NCBI GenBank assembly: GCA_004551485.1
Contig: SBLD01000005.1
Coordinates: 1-64,000, forward strand
DNA: 64,000 nt
Direction of reading: 5' to 3'
Source: Billgrantia azerbaijanica
GTDB lineage: Bacteria; Pseudomonadota; Gammaproteobacteria; Pseudomonadales; Halomonadaceae
This document shows positions 16,637 through 25,873 of the stretch, piece after piece. The notes under the pieces are model-generated. The model was given only the letters and a program-made list of their open reading frames with translations. It was not told the origin of the DNA and made no database searches. The first letter of the stretch is position 1. Every line of letters starts with the position of its first letter. The position numbers and the translations under genes were made by a program.

Positions 16637-17470
16637 TTATTGGGCGATGCTGCGCTGGTACTGATACGGCGTCTTGCCGTAGATGCGCTTGAAGCGGCGG
16701 TTGAAGTGGCTGAGGTCGGTAAAGCCGTAGCGGAAGGCCACCTCACTGGGCGCCACACCGGCCTCCAGGGCGTTGCGCGCGGCGTTGATCCGGCAGCTCA
16801 GCACGTACTGGTGCGGCGTGATGCCGAACTGTCGACGAAACAGGCGCAGGAAGTGGTACTTCGACAGATGGGCGGCCTGGCTGATCTCGTCCAGCGACAG
16901 GTCCGCCTCCAGGTGCGCGAGGATGTACTCCTTGGCGTGCAGCAACAGCGCATCGGGACGGCTCACCCTGCCGCCGGGCTGGAACTGGCCAGCGCGCTGC
17001 ACCAGGCGGGTCGCCAGGCGATGCAGGACGTGCTCCTGGTCGATGCGAGTGCCCACCCGCTGGGTCACCAGTTGCGCCAGCGCGAGGATGGCACGGCGCA
17101 GCTCGGCATCCGCCAGCAGGGTGTCGCTGGCCCGGAACCGGGCGGCACGCTCGCAGCCCGCCGCATCGGCGAACGAGGCCTCGAGCTGGGCGGAAGGCAC
17201 GTAGATCATCACGTACCCCAGCGTGCTGCCGTCGCCCGGGTGGCCGTCGTGCACCTGCTCGGGGTTGAACTGGATGACGTTGCCGGGCGGGCTGCGGTGG
17301 AACTGCCCGCCGCTGAAGAAGTCCTGCCGTCCGGCGAGGGTCACGCCGAAGGCGTACTCCTCATGGGCGTGGCGGTCATAGCTGAAGTCGCTCAGCGCCG
17401 CCTGGAGCACCGTGAGCTCGGGGACATGCCGGCTCTTGTAGTAGTCGAACCGGCTGGATTGCTTCGCCAT
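16637..17470 (-). CDS. AraC family regulator of the adjacent lysE
   Basis: This is a protein of about 277 aa. The N-terminal cupin-like domain (SDFSYDRHAHEEYAFGVTLAGRQDFFSGGQFHRSPPGNVIQFNPEQVHDG) is followed by two helix-turn-helices (LSLDEISQAAHLSKYHFLRLFRRQFGITPHQYVLSCRINAARNAL and VAFRYGFTDLSHFNRRFKRIYGKTPYQYQR). It probably senses the LysE substrate. AGGAGG lies 7 nt upstream of the ATG at 17470. Unlike its relative at 11.5-12.3 kb it is intact. Confidence 0.88.
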   Translation of the reverse strand: MAKQSSRFDYYKSRHVPELTVLQAALSDFSYDRHAHEEYAFGVTLAGRQDFFSGGQFHRSPPGNVIQFNPEQVHDGHPGDGSTLGYVMIYVPSAQLEASFADAAGCERAARFRASDTLLADAELRRAILALAQLVTQRVGTRIDQEHVLHRLATRLVQRAGQFQPGGRVSRPDALLLHAKEYILAHLEADLSLDEISQAAHLSKYHFLRLFRRQFGITPHQYVLSCRINAARNALEAGVAPSEVAFRYGFTDLSHFNRRFKRIYGKTPYQYQRSIAQ

Positions 17471-17588
17471 GCCACACCTCCTGAATACCTCTCGGGCATA
17501 GCCTAGGCCAGGCACCGGGCCTGTGGCTTGGACATTATTGCGGAACGCGCCGGGAAGGCGCGCGTCAATCCTCGGGTATCAGCCGCAC

Positions 17589-17660
17589 ATGACCGGCGTT
17601 GGCCCCGTAGAGATGGCTGTGGCACTCACCGTTGCGCTGGCGGCCCTCGCCCAGCACGAG
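17589..17660 (+). pseudogene. N-proximal remnant of an MTA/SAH nucleosidase gene
   Basis: The frame reads MTGVGPVEMAVALTVALAALAQHE, closely matching MTGVGPVEAAVGLSAALAGLEARG of the intact gene (from 9630). It then runs into unrelated sequence and a stop. It lies in the gap between the AraC gene's start and the MFS stop. Confidence 0.7.
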
Positions 17661-17693
17661 CGCAGAAGCCCCCGGGCCGGGGGCAGGTTGCCC

Positions 17694-18977
17694 TTATGAG
17701 CCGACCGCAGGCTTTTTCGCGTCATCGTCGGCGGATTCCTCCAATGGCTCGCCCCCCTCGTTCTGGAGCTGATGATCGTACGCCGCCTGAAGGCCGGCGC
17801 CCTCCTCCTCTTCCTCATCGGCCTGAACGATGTGGCCCGGGTAGAATGGCGACAGGATGGCCACCAGAATGCCAAGCGCGGCGAACATGGCAAAGGCATC
17901 GGCGTAGCCGAAGGCATTCACCAGCCCACCAACGACCGGCGAGCCGGTTGCCTGCCCGAGCGATACCGCCATGAAGGGCAGTACCGGCCCCATCGACAGT
18001 CGGCCCGGCAACAGGCGGATGCCGGTCATCAGATAGAGTCCTGTCAGACTCATGTAGGCCAGGCCGAAGACCAGCGCGGAAAAGGCCGCCAGCACCGTTT
18101 GAGCGGGGCTGGCGGCGAGCAATGCCAGGCTCGCGGCCAGCATCATCAGCATCAGAGCCTGGGTGATAGGGGGATTGTTGCGATCGGCCAGGTCGGCCAC
18201 CACGGCACCGCCGAGGCCGGCAATGCCCACCGCAAGCCATAGCCACCCGGTGGCGCCGGCCGGCAGGCCGCCGAGGGTGACCACCAGGTCGGGCGCGAAG
18301 ATCCAGTACGCGGAGGAGACGAAGCCCATCACGAAGGCGAACAGCGAGAGCCTGGAGAGGCGCGACCACGGCAGTTCGCTGATCGGGGGCGGGGGCGCGG
18401 CATTCCCTGGCATGATCCGCGACACCGAGGGCAGGAAGAGCCACGCGGCAATCACCCCGATGCCCGCCAGGACGGCGAAGGAGAGGTACGCGAAACGCCA
18501 GGCGCCGGCCAGGAACAGCACCGTCGGGACGGCCACGATCACGCCGATGCTGGTCCCCGCGTTCATGACCGAGCTGACGCGCCCGTGCAGCGAGCGTTTC
18601 ACCAGCGCCTGCATGGCCGCCGAGAGCGCCGGCATCATCAGGCCGGTGCAGATGCCGCACGCGAACACCCCCACGCCCAGCAGTAGCGCATCGGAGGCCT
18701 GGCTGATCAGCGCCAGCCCGCCGACGCCGAACGCACCGGACAGCACCGACGTGTTGCGAGCCCCGAGATGATCGGTGGTGAATGGCGCGACCAGCGTAGC
18801 CAGCAGGAAACTGATCAGCGGCAGCGCGCCGATGATGCCGATCACGTACGGCGTGAGTTCCAGCTCGTCACGGATGGGCGGCACGAAGAGCCCGAAAGCG
18901 AAGCGCGCGATCCCGTAACTGATCGCGACCAGCGCCGCACCAAGGATCGCGAACCCTGTACTCGAAAGAGACTTCAT
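17694..18977 (-). CDS. MFS transporter (YbfB/YjiJ-like)
   Basis: This 427-aa major facilitator has about 12 membrane helices, starting LSSTGFAILGAALVAISYGIARFAFGLFVPPIRDEL. The motif ARFAFGLFVPPIRDELELTPYVIGIIGAL is typical of the YbfB/YjiJ branch. The C-terminal tail is acidic (ADEEEEEGAGLQ...ESADDD), as often seen in halophiles. GGAGGT precedes the ATG at 18977. Substrate is unknown; no regulator is directly coupled. Confidence 0.85.
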   Translation of the reverse strand: MKSLSSTGFAILGAALVAISYGIARFAFGLFVPPIRDELELTPYVIGIIGALPLISFLLATLVAPFTTDHLGARNTSVLSGAFGVGGLALISQASDALLLGVGVFACGICTGLMMPALSAAMQALVKRSLHGRVSSVMNAGTSIGVIVAVPTVLFLAGAWRFAYLSFAVLAGIGVIAAWLFLPSVSRIMPGNAAPPPPISELPWSRLSRLSLFAFVMGFVSSAYWIFAPDLVVTLGGLPAGATGWLWLAVGIAGLGGAVVADLADRNNPPITQALMLMMLAASLALLAASPAQTVLAAFSALVFGLAYMSLTGLYLMTGIRLLPGRLSMGPVLPFMAVSLGQATGSPVVGGLVNAFGYADAFAMFAALGILVAILSPFYPGHIVQADEEEEEGAGLQAAYDHQLQNEGGEPLEESADDDAKKPAVGS

Positions 18978-19176
18978 GGCACCTCCGCCAGGCAAACATG
19001 AACGATTCCACCCATTCCGGCTCCCGGCGCCGCCCCTGCCGCGCGACGGGCATCCCCGTTGAGGCTCGGTATCGCCAGTAGCCTGGACCATCCTGCATCC
19101 CCCCCTCCTGGAATCATAGAAAGGCTCGCCCCCGCCCGTCGGCGAACGGCGAACGGCGATGGGAGGATCTCAGGAC

Positions 19177-20106
19177 TTAGGCAGGCGTGTTCGCCTCATC
19201 CAGCAGCCATTCACGGAACTGTCGCGCGATGGGTCGCTCCTGGCCCTCCCCCGCGCTCACCACGTAGTAGGCCTGGTCGCAGCTGAGCGGACGATCGGCC
19301 ACGACTGCCAGCTTTCCGGCGGACAGCTCGGCCTGGAGGAGATCCCGACTGCCGAGCAGGGCACCCTGGCCGGCGATGGCCGCTTCCAGCGCCAGTAGCC
19401 CGTTGCCGAATCGCAGCTCGCGTAGCGCTCCGGTGTCGCATTCCTGCTGCTTGAACCACTCCTTCCAGCCGTAGGGCTCGTTCAAGCGGGTCAGGGTGCT
19501 GTCGCACAGCAACGGCAATCCCCTCAGTGTCTCGATGCCGTCCACGGTGGAGGCCAGTTCCGGCGCGCAGAGCGGCACCAGATCCAGGCTCAACAACCGC
19601 CGAGGCGCCAGGTCCGGATAGTTGCCGTAGCCAAGACGCACGGAAACATCAATGCCGGCGCGCTTGAGATCGGCCACACCCAAGGCGCTCTCCCGGGCAC
19701 GGTCCACCGTATGCAGGCTCGCCTGCAGCCTCACTTCGGCCTCGGGACAACGGGCATAGAAACGGTGCAGGCGCGGCACGATCCACTTGGTGGCGAACAG
19801 CGGTTCGGCGCACACGGTGACGATCAGGCGTTCCTCGCCGTAGGAGCGGATCTTGTCCACCGCGCGCCCCAGCGTCTGAAACCCCTCATGCAGCTCTGGC
19901 AGGGCCCCACGCGCGGCCGGAGTCAGGCTGACCCGCCGATGGTGGCGAACGAACAGATCGACGCCGAGGTACTCCTCGAGCGCCTTGATCTGATGGCTGA
20001 TCGCCGCCGGCGTGACATTGAGTTCCTTGGCCGCCGCGGCGAAGCTCTTGGTTCGTGCGGCAACCTCGAAATAGGAGAGGGCGATCAGGGGAGGGAGTCG
20101 TAACAT
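19177..20106 (-). CDS. LysR family transcriptional regulator
   Basis: This is a protein of about 309 aa with a LysR winged helix (LPPLIALSYFEVAARTKSFAAAAKELNVTPAAISHQIKALEEYLG) and the effector domain, GcvA-like by its TPAARGALPELHEGF and C-terminal FREWLLDE. It lies 132 bp downstream of the acyl-CoA synthetase gene on the same strand, so it may regulate the osmC-crotonase-synthetase genes. No clear ribosome site supports 20106; ATG at 20121 is an alternative start. Confidence 0.83.
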   Translation of the reverse strand: MLRLPPLIALSYFEVAARTKSFAAAAKELNVTPAAISHQIKALEEYLGVDLFVRHHRRVSLTPAARGALPELHEGFQTLGRAVDKIRSYGEERLIVTVCAEPLFATKWIVPRLHRFYARCPEAEVRLQASLHTVDRARESALGVADLKRAGIDVSVRLGYGNYPDLAPRRLLSLDLVPLCAPELASTVDGIETLRGLPLLCDSTLTRLNEPYGWKEWFKQQECDTGALRELRFGNGLLALEAAIAGQGALLGSRDLLQAELSAGKLAVVADRPLSCDQAYYVVSAGEGQERPIARQFREWLLDEANTPA

Positions 20107-20238
20107 GACCAATACTCGCATGAGTGGCGGTGACCACCGGCCCGCTCGACTGACCCGGTGAAGGGTCACTATAATCGGTGCCGCGGCGAACGCCATACTG
20201 CCCACCACGGGACTGCTTGCCCTCCTGTTCCCGACAAC

Positions 20239-21879
20239 TCAGGCCGGCAGACCGCTCTCGAGCTGCTGGCGCAACTGGAACTTCTGGATCTTCCCGGTCG
20301 AGGTGGTCGGCAGCCGGGTGAAGATCACCTTCTTGGGGGCCTTGAAGCGGCTGATGTTCTCCTTGCAGAAGCGGATCAACGCCTCTTCGCTCAATTCGCT
20401 GCCGGGACGCAACTGGACGAAGGCCGCGGGCACTTCACCCCACTTCTCGTCCGCCATCGCCACGACCGCCGCCAGTTCCACGTCGCCGTGGCGCTGGATG
20501 ACTTCCTCGACTTCCAGGGAGGAGATGTTCTCCCCGCCCGAGATGATCACGTCCTTGAGCCGGTCGCGGATCTTGACGTAGCCGTCCGCTTCCACCACGG
20601 CGAGGTCACCGGAATGGAACCAGCCACCGGCAAAGGCTTCCCGGGTGGCGGCTTCGTTCCGCAGGTAGCCCTTCATGACGATGTTGCCGCGGAACATGAT
20701 CTCGCCCACCGTCTCGCCGTCGGCAGGGACGGGTTCCAGCGTGGCCGGATCCAGCACCGCCATGCTTTCCTGCAACGAATAGGCCACCCCCTGGCGCCCG
20801 TTGAGCCGGACCCGCTCCTCCAGGGGGCGTCGATCCCAGCCCTCCTGCTTGGCGCACACCGACGCCGGGCCGTAGGTCTCGGTCAGGCCATAGACATGGG
20901 TGAGCTCGATGCCGATGGTCTCCATCCGTTCCAGCACCGACGCCGGGGGCGCTGCGCCGGCGATCAGCCCCGACACTTTGTGCTCGATCGGTTCCTGCGC
21001 CGCCACGGCGGCATCGGCGATCATCGAGTGGACGACGGGCGCCCCGCAGTAGTGGCTGACCCGATGCCGCCGGATCAAGTCGAGGATCGCCTCCGGGTCG
21101 ACCCGGCGCAGGCAGACGCTGGTCCCGCCGATCGCCGCCAGCGTCCACGGGAAGCACCAGCCGTTGCAGTGAAACATCGGCAGCGTCCAGAGATAGACCA
21201 CCTCGGCGGGCAGCGTCCAGGACAGCACGTTGCTGACCGCATTCAGGTAAGCACCACGATGGTGGGTGACGACCCCCTTCGGGTTGCCGGTGGTGCCGGA
21301 CGTGTAACCCAGCGCGATCGCATCCCACTCGTCGACCGGTAGCTGCCAGTCGTCCAGCTCCGGCTGCTCGGCCAGCAACGCCTCGTACTCCAGGTCGCCG
21401 AGGAAGCGCTCTGGACCCTGGCTCGGGTCCGACACGTTGATCACCCTGGGCGCCGGCCCGTCCAGCCGGGCCAGGGCCTTGTCGACCACGTCCGCGTACT
21501 CGGGATCGACCAACAACAGACGTGAGCGGCTGTGATCGAGGATGAAGGCCACCGCTTCCGCATCCAGGCGGACGTTGATCGCATTCAGCACCGCCCCCAC
21601 CATGGGCACCCCGAAGTGCGCTTCGTACATGGCCGGGACGTTCGGCAACATGACGGCCACCGTATCGCCCCGGGTGATGCCGAAATGTTTCAACAGGGAG
21701 GCCAGCCGGCGACAGCGGCCATAGGTCTGCCGCCAGCGGTACCGCGTCTCGTTGTAGATCAGCGCCGTCCTGTCGGGATACACGGCGGCGGCCCGTTTGA
21801 TGAAGCTCAAGGGAGACAGCGGAACATGATTCGCCGCCGTTTTCTCGAGAGCCTCATTGAAATGGCAAATATCGTTCAT
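20239..21879 (-). CDS. Acyl-CoA synthetase (AMP-forming)
   Basis: This 546-aa ANL-family ligase has the P-loop-like YTSGTTGNPKGVV, the core LTHVYGLTETYGPA, and the hinge region GGWFHSGDLAVVEADGYVKIRDRLKDVIISGGENISS with C-terminal catalytic Lys in TSTGKIQK. It activates a carboxylic acid to an acyl-CoA. The N-terminus (PLSPLSFIKRAAAVYPDRTALIYNETRYRW) fits the medium-chain/ACSF2-like branch rather than DmdB. AGGGG precedes the ATG. It is the third gene of a minus-strand series osmC, crotonase, synthetase. Confidence 0.86.
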   Translation of the reverse strand: MNDICHFNEALEKTAANHVPLSPLSFIKRAAAVYPDRTALIYNETRYRWRQTYGRCRRLASLLKHFGITRGDTVAVMLPNVPAMYEAHFGVPMVGAVLNAINVRLDAEAVAFILDHSRSRLLLVDPEYADVVDKALARLDGPAPRVINVSDPSQGPERFLGDLEYEALLAEQPELDDWQLPVDEWDAIALGYTSGTTGNPKGVVTHHRGAYLNAVSNVLSWTLPAEVVYLWTLPMFHCNGWCFPWTLAAIGGTSVCLRRVDPEAILDLIRRHRVSHYCGAPVVHSMIADAAVAAQEPIEHKVSGLIAGAAPPASVLERMETIGIELTHVYGLTETYGPASVCAKQEGWDRRPLEERVRLNGRQGVAYSLQESMAVLDPATLEPVPADGETVGEIMFRGNIVMKGYLRNEAATREAFAGGWFHSGDLAVVEADGYVKIRDRLKDVIISGGENISSLEVEEVIQRHGDVELAAVVAMADEKWGEVPAAFVQLRPGSELSEEALIRFCKENISRFKAPKKVIFTRLPTTSTGKIQKFQLRQQLESGLPA

Positions 21880-21961
21880 GGATCAACCCCTGTTATTGTA
21901 GGGAAGGGTTCTAAACCCGGCCTTTCAACCACCGTAACGAGTCGACGAGCGCAGGCACTGT

Positions 21962-22765
21962 TCAGGCATTGCCTGGCTGCTCCCAGACGGGTCTGCGCTT
22001 GGCGAGGAAGGCGTCGATCCCCTCGCCGGCGTCGGGGCTCATCATGTTCTCCGCCATCACATTGCCGGCGAAGTCGTAGGCATCGGCCAACGCCATCTGA
22101 CGCTGGGGGTGGAACATGGACTTGCCGAAGCGAACCGCCGCCGGGCTCTTGCTCAGGATCTGCTCCACCTTGTCCGCCACCGCGGCGTCCAGGTCGTCGT
22201 CATCGGTGACGGCACTCAGCAGCCCCCACTCCAATGCCATATCCGCATCGATGAAATTGCCTGACACCAGCATGTCGAACGCCCGCTTGGGCGAGATGCT
22301 GCGGGACAGCGCCACGGCCGGTGTCGAGCAGAACAGTCCCACGTTGATGCCCGATACCGCGAAGCTGGCCGACTGGCCGGCGATGGCCAGATCGCAGCTG
22401 GCCACCAGTTGGCACCCCGCCGCCGTGGCCATGCCCTGGACCTTGGCGATGACCGGGACCGGCAGGGCCACGACGCTCTGCATCACCCGGCTGCAGCGGC
22501 GAAACAGTTCCTGGTAATAGGCCTTGTCGGGATTGGCACGCATTTCCCGCAGGTCGTGACCGGCGCAAAACCCCCGCCCATTGCCGCCGATCACCACACA
22601 GCGGACGGCAGGGTCGGCAGCAATCGCATCCAGCTCCCGCTGCAACACGGTCAGCATCGCTTCGGACAGGGTATTGAACTTATCCGGGCGATTCAGTGTG
22701 AGATAGACGGCTCCGTCCTTGTCTTCCCTGAGAAGAGGGTCGTCTGTAGTGTGACTGAGACTCAT
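21962..22765 (-). CDS. Crotonase-fold protein, ECHDC3-type
   Basis: This 267-aa protein has the crotonase fold and oxyanion-hole segment GFCAGHDLREM. The catalytic region reads GCQLVASCDLAIA...FAVSGINVGLFCSTPAVALSR, as in the ECHDC3 clade. Both glutamates used by classical enoyl-CoA hydratases are replaced (Gln in GCQL, Gly in SGINVG). Simple hydratase activity is therefore doubtful, although an acyl-CoA ligand is likely. GGGAGGCA lies just before the ATG. It is coupled with OsmC and acyl-CoA synthetase genes. Confidence 0.85.
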   Translation of the reverse strand: MSLSHTTDDPLLREDKDGAVYLTLNRPDKFNTLSEAMLTVLQRELDAIAADPAVRCVVIGGNGRGFCAGHDLREMRANPDKAYYQELFRRCSRVMQSVVALPVPVIAKVQGMATAAGCQLVASCDLAIAGQSASFAVSGINVGLFCSTPAVALSRSISPKRAFDMLVSGNFIDADMALEWGLLSAVTDDDDLDAAVADKVEQILSKSPAAVRFGKSMFHPQRQMALADAYDFAGNVMAENMMSPDAGEGIDAFLAKRRPVWEQPGNA

Positions 22766-22791
22766 GAATGCCTCCCGACAGAAATGGCTGA

Positions 22792-23241
22792 TTAAAGGTG
22801 ATTGATCGTCACCTCGGCGGTGATCGAATTCCGGATGAAACAGTTCTTGTGGGCTCCGGCGTGCATTCGGGATATTGCCTTCTGGTCCGGCATGTTCTCA
22901 CCGCCGAAGGTGATGCGCGGTGACAACTCGATACGCGTCACCTCCATCCCCTTTTTATCGTTGCGTTCCAGATATCCCAGTGGGTCGTCCTCATAGGATT
23001 CGACCTGATATCCCTGAAACTCGGCGATGGCCAGAAAAAACAGCATATGACAGCTGGACACCGCGCTGATCAGCATTTGTTCCGGGTCGGCACAGTCTGG
23101 ATCGCCCTTGAACTCGACCGACGCGGAAACATCGACCTGCTGACCACCGTTCAACGTAACGCGATGATTACGCGAGTAGGTGCTTGCATCGGTTTCGTGG
23201 GGAGCACGCTGCCAACGAATGACGGACTGATGGACTGACAT
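22792..23241 (-). CDS. OsmC family peroxiredoxin-like protein
   Basis: This 149-aa OsmC/Ohr-fold protein carries the two redox cysteines in SSCHMLFFLAIAEFQG and AHKNCFIRNS. The Glu and Arg of the family active site are probably in DPEQMLIS and the beta strands. It would reduce organic hydroperoxides with thiol help. AGGAGG lies 7 nt before the ATG at 23241. It heads the minus-strand gene series toward the acyl-CoA synthetase and is divergent from a lipoamide dehydrogenase-like gene, a possible electron donor. Confidence 0.87.
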   Translation of the reverse strand: MSVHQSVIRWQRAPHETDASTYSRNHRVTLNGGQQVDVSASVEFKGDPDCADPEQMLISAVSSCHMLFFLAIAEFQGYQVESYEDDPLGYLERNDKKGMEVTRIELSPRITFGGENMPDQKAISRMHAGAHKNCFIRNSITAEVTINHL

Positions 23242-23305
23242 GGGCAAACCTCCTGAGCATGCCCGCAGGCTATGCGATACGAGAGACACCCGTAAAACGA
23301 CGATT

Positions 23306-23324
23306 GCTAACCAGGAGGGTTAGC
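23306..23324. promoter_or_regulatory. Inverted repeat between osmC and dehydrogenase genes
   Basis: GCTAACC-AGGAG-GGTTAGC is a perfect 7-bp-arm dyad lying 65 bp upstream of the osmC start in the 290-bp divergent gap. It looks like a regulator site, perhaps for the LysR encoded at 19177. No other gene or known RNA was seen in the gap. Confidence 0.5.
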
Positions 23325-23531
23325 CCAGCTAATGTGAAAGCTCACCATCAGGGTCGTTGCCCACCCTCCGACAGCATGATGGAGGGAAAGACCGAAGGCT
23401 CAAGGAGTGAGACAGGAGGGGATGAATGACAAAAGGTAAGCCAAACGCTTAGGAACGATCACTTTACCCCCTTGAAGGACTCCACGTAGCCTGCATGCGT
23501 CGTGAGGTCAGACGGGATAGGGTAATCAAGC

Positions 23532-24953
23532 ATGAAGACCATGAATGTTGAATACGCGATCATCGGCGCCGGCACCAGCGGACTGGGCGCCTATTCGAAG
23601 ATCAGCCGACAGACCGACAGCCTGGTGATGATCCAGGACGGCCCCTACGGCACCACCTGTGCCAGGGTCGGCTGCATGCCCAGCAAGCTGCTGATCACCG
23701 CTGCCGATTACGCCCATCACTTGCACACCAGCGATTTTTTCGGGGTGCCTGCCTCGGGCCATGTGGAAGGCCGCCAGGTGCTGGAGCGGCTGCGCCGAGA
23801 GCGAGATCATCGGTTCGTCGCCCGCAACCTCAGCTACGTCGACAAGATTCCGGCTCACCACAAGCTCGAGGGGCGAGCCCGGTTCACCGGACCGGGTCGC
23901 CTGATGGTGAGCGAATCGGTGGAGGTCAGGGCGGAGAAGATCATCCTCGCCTGCGGCTCCCGTCCCGCGATCAGCGAAGTGTTCGAGCCCGTGATGTCCC
24001 GCGTCCTCACCAGCGATACCGTATTCGAGCTGGAAGACCTGCCCCGCTCGATCGCCGTGATCGGCATGGGCGTCATTGCGCTGGAACTGGGCCAGGCCCT
24101 CCATCGACTGGGCGTCGAAACGACCATCTACGGCCGCTCCGGCAGAATCAACGCCCTCACCCACCCGACCATGCAGCGCCAGGCACTCGATATCCTGGCC
24201 ACCGAACTGGATATCCACCCCAGCGGCCAGGTGCTGAGCACCTGGGAGGACGCGGAAGGCGCCTGGATCGAGTATGAGCAGTCAGATGGCCAGCGGACCA
24301 CCAAGGTGTTCGACAGGGTCCTGGTCGCCACGGGACGGGTGTCCAACCTGGACCGCCTGGGGTTGGAGCATGCGGGCGTGGAGGTCACCGACACCGGTGC
24401 GGTGCGATTCGATCCGCACACGATGCGCTGCGGTAACCTGCCCATCTTCATTGCCGGGGATGCCACCGATCACTTGCCGGTGTGGCACGAAGCCTACGAC
24501 GAGGGACGCATCGCCGCCGATAATGCGCTGAACTACCCGGATCCGACACCTGCAGGGCGTAGACCGCCATTGATGGTCTTCTTCACCGATCCCCAGATCG
24601 CCGTCATTGGCCAGAGCTTCCAGCAACTTCACAATCGAGAGATCGTCATCGGTGAGCTGCCGTTTGCCAGCCCCCGCCATGTGGTCTGGAACAAGGTGGA
24701 AGGGCAGATTCAAGTCTACCTGGACGCACGAACCGACGTCATCCTGGGCGCCGAGCTGCTGGGATACCAGGCCGAGCACCTGGCACACCTGCTCGCCCTG
24801 GCCATCACACATGGCATGACGGCGGAGCAGGTACTGGCGATGCCGGTCTACCACCCCAGTGCCGAGGAGCTGCTGAGAGATGTGCTGATCGACGCCCAGA
24901 AAAAGCGCCGGACCTACGAAGCGGAGAACACGCCCCTTGTATCGTCGGTTTGA
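23532..24953 (+). CDS. Dihydrolipoamide dehydrogenase-like pyridine nucleotide-disulfide oxidoreductase
   Basis: This 473-aa flavoprotein has an FAD-binding N-terminus (YAIIGAGTSGLGAY), redox pair Cys43 and Cys48 in TTCARVGCMPSK, NAD-binding IAVIGMGVIALELGQAL, FAD motif IFIAGDATD and a C-terminal His-Glu pair in YHPSAEELL. It transfers electrons between NADH and a disulfide such as lipoamide. No E2 or lipoyl protein gene is nearby, so it may serve the divergent OsmC. The ribosome site is weak, and Met4 is an alternative start. Confidence 0.85.
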   Translation: MKTMNVEYAIIGAGTSGLGAYSKISRQTDSLVMIQDGPYGTTCARVGCMPSKLLITAADYAHHLHTSDFFGVPASGHVEGRQVLERLRRERDHRFVARNLSYVDKIPAHHKLEGRARFTGPGRLMVSESVEVRAEKIILACGSRPAISEVFEPVMSRVLTSDTVFELEDLPRSIAVIGMGVIALELGQALHRLGVETTIYGRSGRINALTHPTMQRQALDILATELDIHPSGQVLSTWEDAEGAWIEYEQSDGQRTTKVFDRVLVATGRVSNLDRLGLEHAGVEVTDTGAVRFDPHTMRCGNLPIFIAGDATDHLPVWHEAYDEGRIAADNALNYPDPTPAGRRPPLMVFFTDPQIAVIGQSFQQLHNREIVIGELPFASPRHVVWNKVEGQIQVYLDARTDVILGAELLGYQAEHLAHLLALAITHGMTAEQVLAMPVYHPSAEELLRDVLIDAQKKRRTYEAENTPLVSSV

Positions 24954-25381
24954 TTGACCGACAGACACTTCCTCGGTTGTTAACGCCTCGACTCGGCAGT
25001 TCCTGTCAGCCTGCCGGGTCGACCGACCGTCAGGATCGTATCGCATCCGGCCGCCTGTCCCGGGGCATCGTGATCCTGGGGATCTCGCCCGGGATTTGCT
25101 TTACGGCGCCCGCCGATATGATATCGTTTCCGATGAGCCAGCCGATGACAGCGTCTGCTGTGGTCGTCCGTGGCTGGCCCGCCTTACCTCATGCCTGACC
25201 GTTCCGGAAGCCAGCGACAGATGACCCACGTATCGCCCCTGGATAGTCGCTGTTATTGTATTAATCCAGTAAAAAGTTCCTGTGGCTTGACCTCCAGGCG
25301 TCATGTATAGCATCAGGAAACGTTGCACTTCACTCCTGAATCAGTCACACCTTTAGGAATTACAATGAAGGCTGAGAACAC
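24954..25381. other. Intergenic region before lrp-like gene
   Basis: This 428-bp region holds no frame I believe. Its last 150 bp are AT-richer and should carry the promoter of the Lrp-type gene, but I find no -35/-10 pair with standard spacing (TTGACC at 25287 and TATAGC at 25306 are only 13 nt apart). No strong hairpin was seen. Confidence 0.5.
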
Positions 25382-25873
25382 ATGAGGAAAATTGCTATCG
25401 ATGCGGCAGACGTCCGCATTCTGCGCGCACTGCAGCAGCACGGCCAGCTCAGCAAGACCAAGCTGTCAGAACTCGTCAATCTTTCTCCGACCCCGTGCTG
25501 GATTCGCTTTACCCGATTAAAGGAAGCCGGCCTGATACGTGGATATCATGCAGATATCGCGCTCGATAAAATCGCGAATGCCACCAAGGTGGTGGTGACC
25601 GTTTCCCTGGAGGGGCATCGCAAGGCAAACTTCGAGCATTTCGAGGATTATATCGGTCAAGTTGATGAGATCGTCGAATGCATGGCGACGGGGGGAGGAA
25701 TGGACTACGTCTTGAAAGTCGTGACGCCCAGCCTTTCCGCCTTTCAGCGCGTAATGGACCGACTGCTCTCGGCAGAGCTGGGGATTGCACGCTACATGAC
25801 GTACATCGCCACCCGCGACATCAAATCGACTCAATTCAATATCGCCAACCTGATGACCGACCCTGAGGACTAA
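25382..25873 (+). CDS. Lrp/AsnC family transcriptional regulator
   Basis: This 163-aa protein has an N-terminal helix-turn-helix (AADVRILRALQQHGQLSKTKLSELVNLSPTPCWIRFTRLKEAGLIRGYHADI) and a C-terminal RAM/ligand-binding ferredoxin-like domain (VDEIVECMATGGGMDYVLKVVTPSLSAFQRVMDRLL). It probably controls the methyl-oxidation operon that starts 605 bp downstream, or the lpd-like gene upstream. A weak GAAGG site precedes the ATG. Confidence 0.87.
   Translation: MRKIAIDAADVRILRALQQHGQLSKTKLSELVNLSPTPCWIRFTRLKEAGLIRGYHADIALDKIANATKVVVTVSLEGHRKANFEHFEDYIGQVDEIVECMATGGGMDYVLKVVTPSLSAFQRVMDRLLSAELGIARYMTYIATRDIKSTQFNIANLMTDPED

Noticed and set aside
20239-21879. Acyl-CoA synthetase as DmdB of a DMSP demethylation pathway
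   Set aside because: The N-terminus does not match known DmdB proteins, no DmdC is present, and the gene lies on the opposite strand, several kb from the dmdA-like operon.
23325-23531. Possible glycine riboswitch upstream of the lipoamide dehydrogenase-like gene
   Set aside because: Purine-rich blocks (GGAGGGAAAG, GGAGGGGATG) looked suggestive, but the conserved tandem-aptamer cores and a terminator or sequestrator are not recognisable.
25287-25311. TTGACC/TATAGC as the lrp-like promoter
   Set aside because: The two boxes are only 13 nt apart, too close for a normal sigma70 promoter.
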